Shown here: one piece after another, positions 22,889 to 28,759 of the stretch
How the letters are laid out: each line of letters starts with the position of its first letter
Position numbering within the stretch: position 1 is the stretch's first letter
Origin: a virus
Strand: one strand, 5' to 3'
DNA length: 28,759 nucleotides
IMG/VR virus record: IMGVR_UViG_3300034279_000464
Coordinates: 1 to 28,759 of that record
The notes under the pieces: generated by a model
Told to the model about the DNA's origin: nothing
Seen by the model: the letters and a program-made list of their open reading frames with translations, nothing else
Database searches by the model: none
Translations under genes and position numbers: made by a program

Positions 22889-23416
22889 TTATTTTAATAT
22901 GCCCAAAATTTCTTCTTGCACTTGCTCAAACGATGTAGCCACAATGTAATAACCCCCATCGGCTTCAAGTGCTGCCTTGCGCTTTAATTGGTCGGGGCTT
23001 ATTCTGTCGCCAGGCGCTTTAACCTCAATGGCTATCAATCTGCCGTTAATGATTGCCTGTATATCTTCCATGCCCTTGTTCAACCCTGCAATGTAACCGA
23101 TACCTTTACGATACCTGCCCTCGCTACTTATGCGCCTTGCTGAATTGCAGTTGTGTACAAGTTTAAGATAATCGATAATCAAGTCGGTAAATCGGTTAGT
23201 GTTGAACGCATCCTTGGTAACTTTGTGTTGCAGGATTTCACTCACCGGTAAATCTAAATGGTTTGTCTTCAATTCAGTTTTACGAACCTTAACCACTTTC
23301 TTCTTGGTTAAGTTATAACGCTCAATCGGCAAGTATTGAAAGCTATGAGCAGAATACTTTGACCGCTTGGCTTCGTGGTTTAATTGCTCGAATTCGGGGA
23401 TGGTGAGGATGGTCAT
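22889..23416 (-). CDS. VRR-NUC domain nuclease
   Basis: A 175-residue protein. The C-terminal half is a VRR-NUC domain of the PD-(D/E)xK superfamily: RISSEGRYRKGIGYIAGLNK, then GMEDIQ with the catalytic Asp near 118, then IAIEVKAPGD with Glu 131 and Lys 133, then a conserved Gln near 143. Stand-alone phage VRR-NUC proteins are thought to act as Holliday-junction or other structure-specific endonucleases. The N-terminal 90 residues are basic and unrecognised, perhaps DNA-binding. I chose the ATG at 23416 because it overlaps the upstream stop as TAATG; an in-frame ATG at 23440 lies inside the previous gene. A role in resolving replication intermediates before packaging fits its place between replication and packaging genes. 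Confidence 0.85.
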   Translation of the reverse strand: MTILTIPEFEQLNHEAKRSKYSAHSFQYLPIERYNLTKKKVVKVRKTELKTNHLDLPVSEILQHKVTKDAFNTNRFTDLIIDYLKLVHNCNSARRISSEGRYRKGIGYIAGLNKGMEDIQAIINGRLIAIEVKAPGDRISPDQLKRKAALEADGGYYIVATSFEQVQEEILGILK

Positions 23417-23778
23417 TATGGCAGTATTATAAATTCGCAATCAATGTTGTGGAGTATCTTTATTTTTACCCATTTCATTTCAGTAATATTTCTATCACAA
23501 ACAAGTACGATATCTGTTTTGACCTTTGTTAGTTTTTTATACTTAAATAACGACATCATTGAGTATAAAAATATTTCATCATCAATATCATCAATAACAA
23601 CCAATTTTGCTTTTGGTTTAATTATAGCATCCCAATAATTAAGCATCTTGCTTACATATTGAAGCGGTTGCAATGTCCATACAACTTCATCACTATTGTA
23701 ATTTAGTGCTATTTCTTTTGCCTTTAAAGTTTTGCCGCTGTTTTTAGGGCCGATAATAATTGTTAGTTTGTTTTTCAT
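23416..23778 (-). CDS. Small P-loop ATPase, replication module
   Basis: A 120-residue protein starting at the ATG four bases after the primase stop. An upstream in-frame ATG at 23838 would overlap the primase gene and put 20 basic residues in front of the first strand. Walker A is GPKNSGKT at residues 10-17. Walker B is LVVIDDIDDE near 59-68, with a doubled acidic pair typical of ATPases. The C-terminal part has a VLVCDR strand that could carry a sensor residue. The protein is shorter than a full AAA+ domain and has no lid. It may act as a small helicase-loader-like or accessory ATPase next to the primase-helicase. Its stop overlaps the next gene's ATG by one base (TAATG). The P-loop is certain; the function is unknown. 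Confidence 0.75.
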   Translation of the reverse strand: MKNKLTIIIGPKNSGKTLKAKEIALNYNSDEVVWTLQPLQYVSKMLNYWDAIIKPKAKLVVIDDIDDEIFLYSMMSLFKYKKLTKVKTDIVLVCDRNITEMKWVKIKILHNIDCEFIILP

Positions 23779-23782
23779 TGGT

Positions 23783-26164
23783 TTAAAAATAATCTTCGTT
23801 AGCATCTTTCCACATTTGTTTTTCATTGAATACTTCAAAATATCTACCTATGCCGGGATGGTTGCCCTCTTTATACTCATGGCCATAAAATCTGCAGTAC
23901 TCTTCCAACCATTGTTTGAATTTCTTTTGGCTTAACCACTTCTTTAAATCTGGATATTCCTCTAATAATTCATTGTACTTTTCACGCTTTGCAAGTCTTT
24001 GATTAAAGCCAAACGCTTCATGCGTTTTTGTCCATTCGTAAAACTCAAAGGAAGTATTTTTAATAAATTTACGTGTTTCAATATTGTCAAAATCGGCCTT
24101 TACCAATCCATTATTCAAGTAGTATTGCGCACATTGTATCATGTAATTATCAAACCTGCTCCATTCTTCATCGTTCCATTCATCAAAAAGTAGCTTTCCA
24201 AACTTCATCAATGGTGTGTTTTGCGAATTAAAGTAACTGCTCAATTCAATTTCAAATTTCCTGCGCTCAAATGAGCCACCGACACCGCCAACGGTATAGT
24301 TAGTAGTAATTATTATTTTCGGGCTTTTCTGCACAGGAAGTTTAATCGCATCTTGCCCTTTGTACTCAATGGTTATTCCCTCGGTAATCAATGAAAATAA
24401 ACGCTCAAAATCAAAGTTCTTTTTAACATCATCGAAAACTAATAGTTGACAGTCGGTGCTTACCGTTTGATAGGGGAATGACTTGTTAAAATCAAATGTT
24501 TTGCCATCTATACTGCTCACTTTCTTTAAGTGTGATAGCGCATTACAAAACAAACCTTTACCGCTTCCACCGTTGGGATTTTCACTAATCACACTATCAT
24601 TCAGTATTACGGCCTTGTTGTTTGCCGATGTCTTAAAGGAGTGCATAAGATAACCGATAACTGATTTGAATGTATTATACTTTTGCCTATCTTCCCCGGA
24701 TATGTACCAAACAAAACTTCTGTATTCACTTTTGTGATGGTCAGTTAATTTAAAATCACGGTCAATAATTTGATTTTTCCAAACGTAACCATCAACATCC
24801 AAGTAATCAATTGTTTCAAATGTATCTTTGGTTATCCTTACAATGCAGTTTCGATAATAGATAAAAATCTCATCCTGTGTATCTTCTTTGATTTTGATGT
24901 CGGCACTGTCAAGCAAAGAAAGAAAATCAACACTAAACGCTTTTGTTGATGATGCCATTGAGTCATAAGGCATGTACCCTATATCTTTTCGCTCAATTAG
25001 GCATTTTAACACAAAATCTTTGATGCGCTTTTCGTTTGTTTCTTCTACCTTGTTTTGGTCAATTTGTATAAAAGTAAATGTTTTGCTTTCCGTTGGAAAG
25101 AATTTAGAAAAGTTGTTGTTTTCCAACCAAAACTTATACTTATGTGGGCTTAACTTAAATTTGCCCTTTTCATCAAAAGTCCAATAATCTTCAATGTCTA
25201 TTGTTTCACGGATGTATTCGGATGCCGACTCAATGATGTTTGGTGCAACATCTGGGAACATTTTTATAATTTCTTTTGCTGCCTTACCTTGCCTTACTTG
25301 CTTTTCAACTTTAAACTTAATTGCATTGTCTTCAAAAAAACGTGTTCCATGGGCTTCAACTCTTTTGTATGCCGACTTGCACAATGTTTCAATTTCAGAT
25401 AAGGTAAAATCCTTTTCTTGAAACTCCGATAAAACATTCATTGCTTCGCTTTTGCTGATGCCAAAAGAGTTTAAAGCCATGGCCAACTTAAACAAGTTTT
25501 CGTTACGGCTTCCTTTGCTCATTCCGTATTTCTTGCGCCACCATGTAAGCAAGTTTTGAATGATACGGTTATCCGATTGAATTGCAAACAAAGGTGTTTG
25601 CGTTCCGATGTCGGAGTATTCTGGTTCCTCAACCTCGGCAAAAATTAATGCTGATTGATTGATGTAAATGTTTGGGTCGTAGCTTTCATAACATAACCTG
25701 CTTATATTGCTGCTTGAAACATCAAAGTATTCGGAATTAAAGTAATTTTTAAGAGCATCAAAATAACCCTTGTAGTTAGCAGCACCATCAACAGGTATTT
25801 TCACTATCAATTTAAAGCCATTGCCCCTTGGTGATATAAACATTGCAAACACATACTCATTGTCTTTTAATGACTCCATAAAGGCATCCATTTCGGATTT
25901 ATCCTTAAACTTATCAAAGTCGAGGGGCATCAATCCACTAAACTGCTTTATGCCTTTATCGTTTCGTTCCTTGAATATGCCTTGAAAGTTTATTGCAGGC
26001 AGTTGTTTTTTTAGTTCCTGCTGCTTTTGCTCATCATTTTCGGCACGTATCTGTTCAACTAATACTTTTGATTTACCGTTCTTTATGCGGTCAAATACAT
26101 AGTTTACATCACGGTGAAAACCGTTAGTAATCTCTTTTAGGTTCTTATAAATTGTAACTGTCAT
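23783..26164 (-). CDS. Primase-helicase (VirE_N/BT4734-like primase plus SF3-type helicase)
   Basis: A 793-residue replication protein. Residues about 1-180 match the VirE_N/BT4734 primase-like domain of Bacteroidota: LPAINFQGIFKERND, the acidic LDFD motif at 81-84, SPRGNGFKLIVKIP and SSNISRLCYESYDP. Residues about 200-280 form a PriCT-like helical module (SRNENLFKLAMALNSFG). The C-terminal helicase core has Walker A GGSGKG (about 532-537), Walker B LLVFDD (574-579), a sensor IIITTN (617-622) and an arginine-finger-like FERRKFE. It should prime and unwind DNA at the phage fork. I chose the ATG at 26164 because the homologous domain begins there; an in-frame ATG 16 codons earlier would add residues that overlap the leader hairpin. 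The candidate origin lies just upstream. Confidence 0.85.
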   Translation of the reverse strand: MTVTIYKNLKEITNGFHRDVNYVFDRIKNGKSKVLVEQIRAENDEQKQQELKKQLPAINFQGIFKERNDKGIKQFSGLMPLDFDKFKDKSEMDAFMESLKDNEYVFAMFISPRGNGFKLIVKIPVDGAANYKGYFDALKNYFNSEYFDVSSSNISRLCYESYDPNIYINQSALIFAEVEEPEYSDIGTQTPLFAIQSDNRIIQNLLTWWRKKYGMSKGSRNENLFKLAMALNSFGISKSEAMNVLSEFQEKDFTLSEIETLCKSAYKRVEAHGTRFFEDNAIKFKVEKQVRQGKAAKEIIKMFPDVAPNIIESASEYIRETIDIEDYWTFDEKGKFKLSPHKYKFWLENNNFSKFFPTESKTFTFIQIDQNKVEETNEKRIKDFVLKCLIERKDIGYMPYDSMASSTKAFSVDFLSLLDSADIKIKEDTQDEIFIYYRNCIVRITKDTFETIDYLDVDGYVWKNQIIDRDFKLTDHHKSEYRSFVWYISGEDRQKYNTFKSVIGYLMHSFKTSANNKAVILNDSVISENPNGGSGKGLFCNALSHLKKVSSIDGKTFDFNKSFPYQTVSTDCQLLVFDDVKKNFDFERLFSLITEGITIEYKGQDAIKLPVQKSPKIIITTNYTVGGVGGSFERRKFEIELSSYFNSQNTPLMKFGKLLFDEWNDEEWSRFDNYMIQCAQYYLNNGLVKADFDNIETRKFIKNTSFEFYEWTKTHEAFGFNQRLAKREKYNELLEEYPDLKKWLSQKKFKQWLEEYCRFYGHEYKEGNHPGIGRYFEVFNEKQMWKDANEDYF

Positions 26165-26176
26165 AATATAATAAAG

Positions 26177-26218
26177 AAGCCCGATGCTACTGGGATGCAG
26201 CCAATAACACACGGGCTT
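26177..26218 (-). promoter_or_regulatory. Leader hairpin just before the primase start
   Basis: A 7-bp stem, AAGCCCG paired with CGGGCTT, encloses a 28-nt loop. On the minus strand it is followed by CTTTATTATATT and then the primase ATG about 12 nt later. It uses the same stem sequence as the core of the terminator at 26501-26536. It may be an attenuator in the primase leader, or a terminator for plus-strand transcripts. An in-frame upstream ATG at 26212 would place a translating ribosome across it. Confidence 0.5.
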
Positions 26219-26280
26219 TGTTTGGCAATCAGGCCAATATTATGAATAAGAATCTGCATCATTCTTTAAATTTTCTTGGG

Positions 26281-26288
26281 CAAATATA
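26281..26288 (-). promoter_or_regulatory. Candidate Bacteroidota -7 element for the primase operon
   Basis: On the minus strand this reads TATATTTG, an exact TAnnTTTG element. Eighteen bases upstream is a T-run rather than the usual TTTG, so the -33 match is partial. Transcription would begin near 26275, giving a leader of roughly 110 nt that contains the hairpin at 26177-26218. There is no competing gene here. The rest of the gap (26219-26500), apart from the octamer array, shows only A/T-rich sequence. Confidence 0.5.
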
Positions 26289-26375
26289 AATTATTATTTT
26301 GAATGAAAAAAATATAACACTTTTAACACGTAAAAAAATTTTAGAACATCATTCTTTACTTACTGCTGATTGAGT

Positions 26376-26490
26376 TTATACACTTATACAGGTTGAAAAC
26401 CATTTTTTATAAAAAATATTTCAAAAAGTAAAAAAACGCTCAAATTAAATATGTATATAAATATGGGGGTCAATGTGTATAACTGTATAA
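26376..26490. other. Candidate replication origin with DnaA-box-like iterons
   Basis: The segment contains four copies of the octamer TTATACA[C/G]. Two are in tandem on the plus strand (TTATACAC at 26376-26383 and TTATACAG at 26384-26391). Two are in tandem on the minus strand (26475-26482 and 26483-26490). The minus copy at 26474-26482 reads TTATACACA, an exact match to the DnaA-box consensus TTATNCACA. The roughly 80 bases between the two pairs are extremely A/T rich, with T and A runs typical of an unwinding element. The segment lies in the only large gene-free gap of the window, between a terminator and the primase-helicase gene. The pattern is directly seen; origin function is inference. 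Confidence 0.6.
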
Positions 26491-26500
26491 GATTAGACAT

Positions 26501-26536
26501 AATAAAGCCCGCAGCGTTTTATGTTACTGCGGGCTT
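26501..26536 (-). terminator. Intrinsic terminator of the early operon
   Basis: A perfect 10-bp GC-rich stem, AAGCCCGCAG paired with CTGCGGGCTT, with a 12-nt loop. On the minus strand it is followed by TTTATT. It starts about 11 nt after the Gp157 stop and so ends the early operon. Because the stem is flanked by A/T on both sides it could also stop transcription on the plus strand. Confidence 0.85.
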
Positions 26537-26546
26537 GTGTTATTCC

Positions 26547-27041
26547 CTACTTAATCTGCAAGTTGCGATTTGCAACTATTCTGCACCCAGGGATATCAGC
26601 ACCATTCTTAATAGCTTCCTTGATTGCCACCTTATCTGCTTGCTCGGTAACTTTAACCACTTTGTAAGGTGCAGGAAGTTGGTTCACATCATCCACCTCA
26701 ACGGCTTCGGATTTGCGAAAGTTAATCTTAACCAAGGGCGTTTTGATTTCATCAATATTAAACAATTCCATTGCGTGCTTGATGTTTGCCTTTAAGCGTT
26801 CCGATGCGTTTTCACGTGTTTTTTTCATTGCCTGCAAACGTTTGATTTCAGCATCAATAATATCAACCTCGCTGTCGATTTGCTTTATTACAAAGGAATA
26901 AGCAACAGATTTGTTTTGGAGTTGTTCTTCAGTTATGGCTAATGCTTCGGACAATTCGGGGGTTAATTCACCCCCATTGTCGATTAATTCCTCTGCTAAT
27001 TGGTTATAGCTTTGCTCGATTTGATAGATTGTTAGTTTCAT
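26547..27041 (-). CDS. Siphovirus Gp157-family protein
   Basis: A 164-residue protein matching the Gp157 family of siphovirus proteins. It starts with MKLTIYQIEQSYNQLAEEL, followed by an acidic helix, then a long coiled-coil region with KQIDSEVDIIDAEIKRLQAM and a basic stretch. It ends with a compact beta domain that includes VKINFRKSEAV and VDDVNQLPAPY. Family members lie in phage recombination operons. A Streptococcus phage member was linked to phage resistance when expressed in the host; the biochemical role remains unclear. The gene closes the early operon: its stop is followed within about 11 nt by a strong intrinsic terminator. Its place after the RecA-like ATPase fits a recombination accessory role. 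Confidence 0.85.
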   Translation of the reverse strand: MKLTIYQIEQSYNQLAEELIDNGGELTPELSEALAITEEQLQNKSVAYSFVIKQIDSEVDIIDAEIKRLQAMKKTRENASERLKANIKHAMELFNIDEIKTPLVKINFRKSEAVEVDDVNQLPAPYKVVKVTEQADKVAIKEAIKNGADIPGCRIVANRNLQIK

Positions 27042-27054
27042 AGTTTTTAAATTA

Positions 27055-27900
27055 TTATTGGTTAGTGATTACTTCTGTTGTGGTTGTAAATTTAGCTTTC
27101 AATTCATCCTTTAACGCTGCATGTGTTTTTTTCTCATCCAAAGTTAACGACTGAAACACATTAGCAAGTTCAGTTATTGTGGTGCATTTGTTTAATCTAA
27201 CATCAGCAGGTTCCAACCCTTGTTCACACCATTGTTTTATGGCTTGTCCAGTTTCTTCTGTAATTAAAAACGGTTGCTTACCCTCAAATAAATTAGTACG
27301 GTCTTTTGATGGTGTTGCGAGGTGTGTATCACGGTCCAAGTTAAGAGATACAGTCAATTCGTATTCCCACCCCTCGCGTTGCACATCTTTCATTCCTACC
27401 TTGTGAACTTTCTTACCCTCACCCATTACAGTTTCCATTTTTGAACGTGTGCAGGTTATAACATGTGCATTGCAATGCAATACCGATGCAACAAACTTGT
27501 CATGTCTTGGTGTTGTTTTGGACCAAGCCGACCATGTGTTACCTCTAAATGATGTTTGTGCCAAAACTTCATTTTCATCTAATAAACAATTCCATTCATG
27601 TGAACTGCTATCAATAATAATTACTTCCATTCCTGCGTTGGTGCAAGCGTTTAACGCTTCTGTGTATTTCTCTGGCTGAAAAGGCGGTTGCAAGTCCACA
27701 ACATTGAACGGTCCTAAATGCGAGTAAAGGGATGCGGAACCGTTCTCGGTGTCAATCACTGCGATTTTGTTCCAATCTCCACAAAGGCCATAAGCCATAC
27801 GAAGTGCTGAAAATGTTTTACCGGCACCGCTTGGAGCAGATATGTTTAATCTTAATTTAACTTGTTGGCGTGTTGCCTTTTTTAATTTAATTGTTTCCAT
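27055..27900 (-). CDS. AAA_24/RecA-like phage NTPase (Sak4-like)
   Basis: A 281-residue P-loop NTPase. Walker A is SAPSGAGKT at residues 21-29, and Walker B is VIIIDS at 93-98, followed by SSHEW, a pattern shared with AAA_24 phage nucleotide-binding proteins. Between them VIDTENGSASLY (about 48-59) matches the DTE segment conserved in this family. The central part includes CTRSKMET and a DVQREGWEYELT segment, also typical. These RecA-core proteins, some called Sak4, act in phage single-strand annealing and recombination, often with an SSB partner. The OB-fold gene just upstream could be that partner. The protein ends in a less conserved Lys/Thr-rich tail. The family call is strong; annealase versus generic replication ATPase cannot be decided from sequence alone. 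Confidence 0.85.
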   Translation of the reverse strand: METIKLKKATRQQVKLRLNISAPSGAGKTFSALRMAYGLCGDWNKIAVIDTENGSASLYSHLGPFNVVDLQPPFQPEKYTEALNACTNAGMEVIIIDSSSHEWNCLLDENEVLAQTSFRGNTWSAWSKTTPRHDKFVASVLHCNAHVITCTRSKMETVMGEGKKVHKVGMKDVQREGWEYELTVSLNLDRDTHLATPSKDRTNLFEGKQPFLITEETGQAIKQWCEQGLEPADVRLNKCTTITELANVFQSLTLDEKKTHAALKDELKAKFTTTTEVITNQ

Positions 27901-27924
27901 AGGTTTTGTTTTTATTGGTTATTA

Positions 27925-28212
27925 TTAAAATGAATTGTTATTTAATTCTATTTTCCAACCCTCAATGGAGTTGAAATACTTAACGCTGCCATCCTTGCCT
28001 TGGTATTGCTTACCGCGTAGGTTGTAGCACACGGTCACGTTATCGCCAACCATGTACTTGTCGAGCATTGGGCATCTGTCCTGTGTAAATTGCACCGTAA
28101 TGTGTTGTGGGTACTTGTCGGCCACGGTGATGACCATTTCACGCTTTGCGAAGTTATCGCTAACTTGTTGCGTGTTGTAAAGTTCTCGGATTGTTCCTGT
28201 GATTGTGTTCAT
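27925..28212 (-). CDS. DUF3127-like OB-fold protein
   Basis: A 95-residue protein with the layout of the DUF3127 family, small OB-fold proteins common in Bacteroidota and their phages. It starts with an ITGTIREL strand, continues with a KREMVITVADKYPQ segment typical of the family, then GDNVTVCYNLRGKQY, and ends with a GWKIEL strand. The family is thought to bind single-stranded DNA, so the likely role is protecting or organising ssDNA during phage replication. The location fits: it lies directly before a RecA-like NTPase and a Gp157-family protein, a common recombination and replication grouping. No catalytic residues are expected. The family call is fairly secure; the ssDNA-binding role is family knowledge rather than something visible here. 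Confidence 0.8.
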   Translation of the reverse strand: MNTITGTIRELYNTQQVSDNFAKREMVITVADKYPQHITVQFTQDRCPMLDKYMVGDNVTVCYNLRGKQYQGKDGSVKYFNSIEGWKIELNNNSF

Positions 28213-28217
28213 TGTGT

Positions 28218-28487
28218 TTAATTGTTTAAATTGATTAGTATTTCAGTTAGTAATGCTTCGGGTAACGCATCGAATTGTTCCGATGTATGTTTATACTCAT
28301 GCTCTGTCCATTGCTCACCATTTGGGTTGCTGTAATGCTTTGGAACCGCTTCGTAGGTAATATTGATGTCGCTGTAATTAAAATGCTCGCATATCGCATC
28401 TAATAACGACCACGATAATGACTCGGCATCATCGGACAATTCAATGATTTCACATTCGCTGTTGAATTTGATTATGATTTCTTTCAT
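28218..28487 (-). CDS. Hypothetical acidic protein, early operon
   Basis: An 89-residue acidic protein that I do not recognise. It begins with a beta-strand-like stretch (KEIIIKF), continues with an acidic Ser-rich segment, and ends with a leucine-rich helix. I see no signal peptide, membrane segment or metal-binding motif. Its ATG overlaps the stop of the alpha-CTD-like gene by four bases (ATGA), so the two are probably translationally coupled. Only five bases separate its stop from the OB-fold gene that follows. The position suggests an accessory factor for replication or host takeover, but nothing in the sequence shows the role. Confidence 0.7.
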   Translation of the reverse strand: MKEIIIKFNSECEIIELSDDAESLSWSLLDAICEHFNYSDINITYEAVPKHYSNPNGEQWTEHEYKHTSEQFDALPEALLTEILINLNN

Positions 28488-28744
28488 TGCTTTACAAGTT
28501 CATTAAATTCAACAATAGTTTTAATTCCGCACATATTAATTCGCATCAGTTCACGCTCGGTTAATTCCTCAACGGTTTCGTGTCCGATTTCAACGGCCTT
28601 GTATAAGATATTGATTAATCTTCTGCTCATCCTGTGCTTGTTGTATTCGATGAATGATTTGAGCGGTGTTACGTGCTGTTGTGCTTTGTACTGCTGGCAT
28701 ATTAATAATGCCTTGTGGTATTGTTTATCAGTTATTGGTTTCAT
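28484..28744 (-). CDS. Small alpha-CTD-like helix-hairpin-helix protein
   Basis: This 86-residue protein has a C-terminal half (about residues 38-84) that resembles the C-terminal domain of bacterial RNA polymerase alpha. It shows the order R-L-I-N-x-L, then T-V-E-E-L, then E-R-E-L-x-R-I, then G-I-K-T-I-x-E-F. The alpha-CTD has the equivalent VRSxNxL, DL, TExELLK and GxKSLxEI blocks of its helix-hairpin-helix fold. The N-terminal third is basic and could add a second DNA or protein contact. The assembly, dimerisation and beta/beta' contact domains of full-length alpha are absent. It is the first gene of the early operon in the window, and its stop overlaps the next start as ATGA. A role in host RNA polymerase recruitment, or simply DNA binding, is inference. 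The similarity is by eye only. Confidence 0.7.
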   Translation of the reverse strand: MKPITDKQYHKALLICQQYKAQQHVTPLKSFIEYNKHRMSRRLINILYKAVEIGHETVEELTERELMRINMCGIKTIVEFNELVKQ

Positions 28745-28759
28745 TGTGTAGTTTTAGCG

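Noticed and set aside
23779-23838. Twenty-residue N-terminal extension of the small ATPase
   Set aside because: It overlaps the end of the primase gene, and the P-loop fold begins normally at the downstream ATG four bases after the primase stop.
26165-26212. Sixteen-residue N-terminal extension of the primase
   Set aside because: It is hydrophobic and lies outside the recognised primase domain, and its coding sequence is the leader hairpin; kept only as a possible regulatory start.

Overview
This window reads as 28.8 kb of a tailed double-stranded DNA phage (Caudoviricetes) infecting a member of the Bacteroidota, or a prophage derived from one. Every supported gene lies on the minus strand, so transcription runs from high to low coordinates. 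The host assignment is inferred from a VirE_N/BT4734-type primase, a DUF3127 OB-fold protein, TAnnTTTG promoter elements and the near absence of Shine-Dalgarno sites. A long-tailed (siphovirus-like) virion is inferred from the tape-measure protein and a lambda G/GT-type frameshift pair. No integrase, repressor, lysis gene, tRNA or CRISPR array was recognised.

Region 1 (28.76-22.69 kb) is replication and recombination. In order of transcription it holds a small alpha-CTD-like helix-hairpin-helix protein, a hypothetical protein, a DUF3127 OB-fold protein, a RecA-like AAA_24 NTPase and a Gp157-family protein, followed by a strong terminator. A 382-nt gene-free segment then carries four TTATACA[C/G] octamers as two inverted tandem pairs around a very AT-rich core. 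This is a good candidate origin and sits directly ahead of the primase-helicase. A small P-loop ATPase, a VRR-NUC nuclease and a tiny Cys-rich protein follow.

Region 2 (22.69-18.2 kb) begins at a hairpin and a Bacteroidota-type promoter. It holds a ParB-like protein, a Mom-like DNA-modification enzyme, a DUF5681 protein (likely small terminase), the large terminase, a GT2-like glycosyltransferase, a methyltransferase and a small unknown protein.

Region 3 (18.3-11.7 kb) is a tail module. It has a membrane protein with a CPPC motif, a small protein, the tail-assembly chaperone with its -1 frameshift extension, the tape measure and two large tail proteins. A second glycosyltransferase follows at 11.7-10.8 kb.

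Region 4 (10.8-0 kb) is the head and connector module: portal with a DnaJ-like Cys insertion, MuF-like minor head protein, a small protein plus a 19-residue micro-ORF, scaffold-like protein, major capsid protein, three connector or completion candidates, two tandem paralogous tail-tube candidates, a tail fibre, a small protein and a truncated gene at the window edge. Tail-tip genes therefore precede portal and capsid, and the tube candidates follow the capsid, the reverse of the lambda-like order.

Most genes abut or overlap (TAATG or ATGA junctions), which suggests long translationally coupled polycistronic messages. The clearest non-standard signals are the T9 frameshift site at 17.42 kb, the origin-like array at 26.38-26.49 kb, two promoters placed so that their transcripts would be leaderless, a hairpin just before the primase start, and the Mom/ParB cassette next to the terminase.
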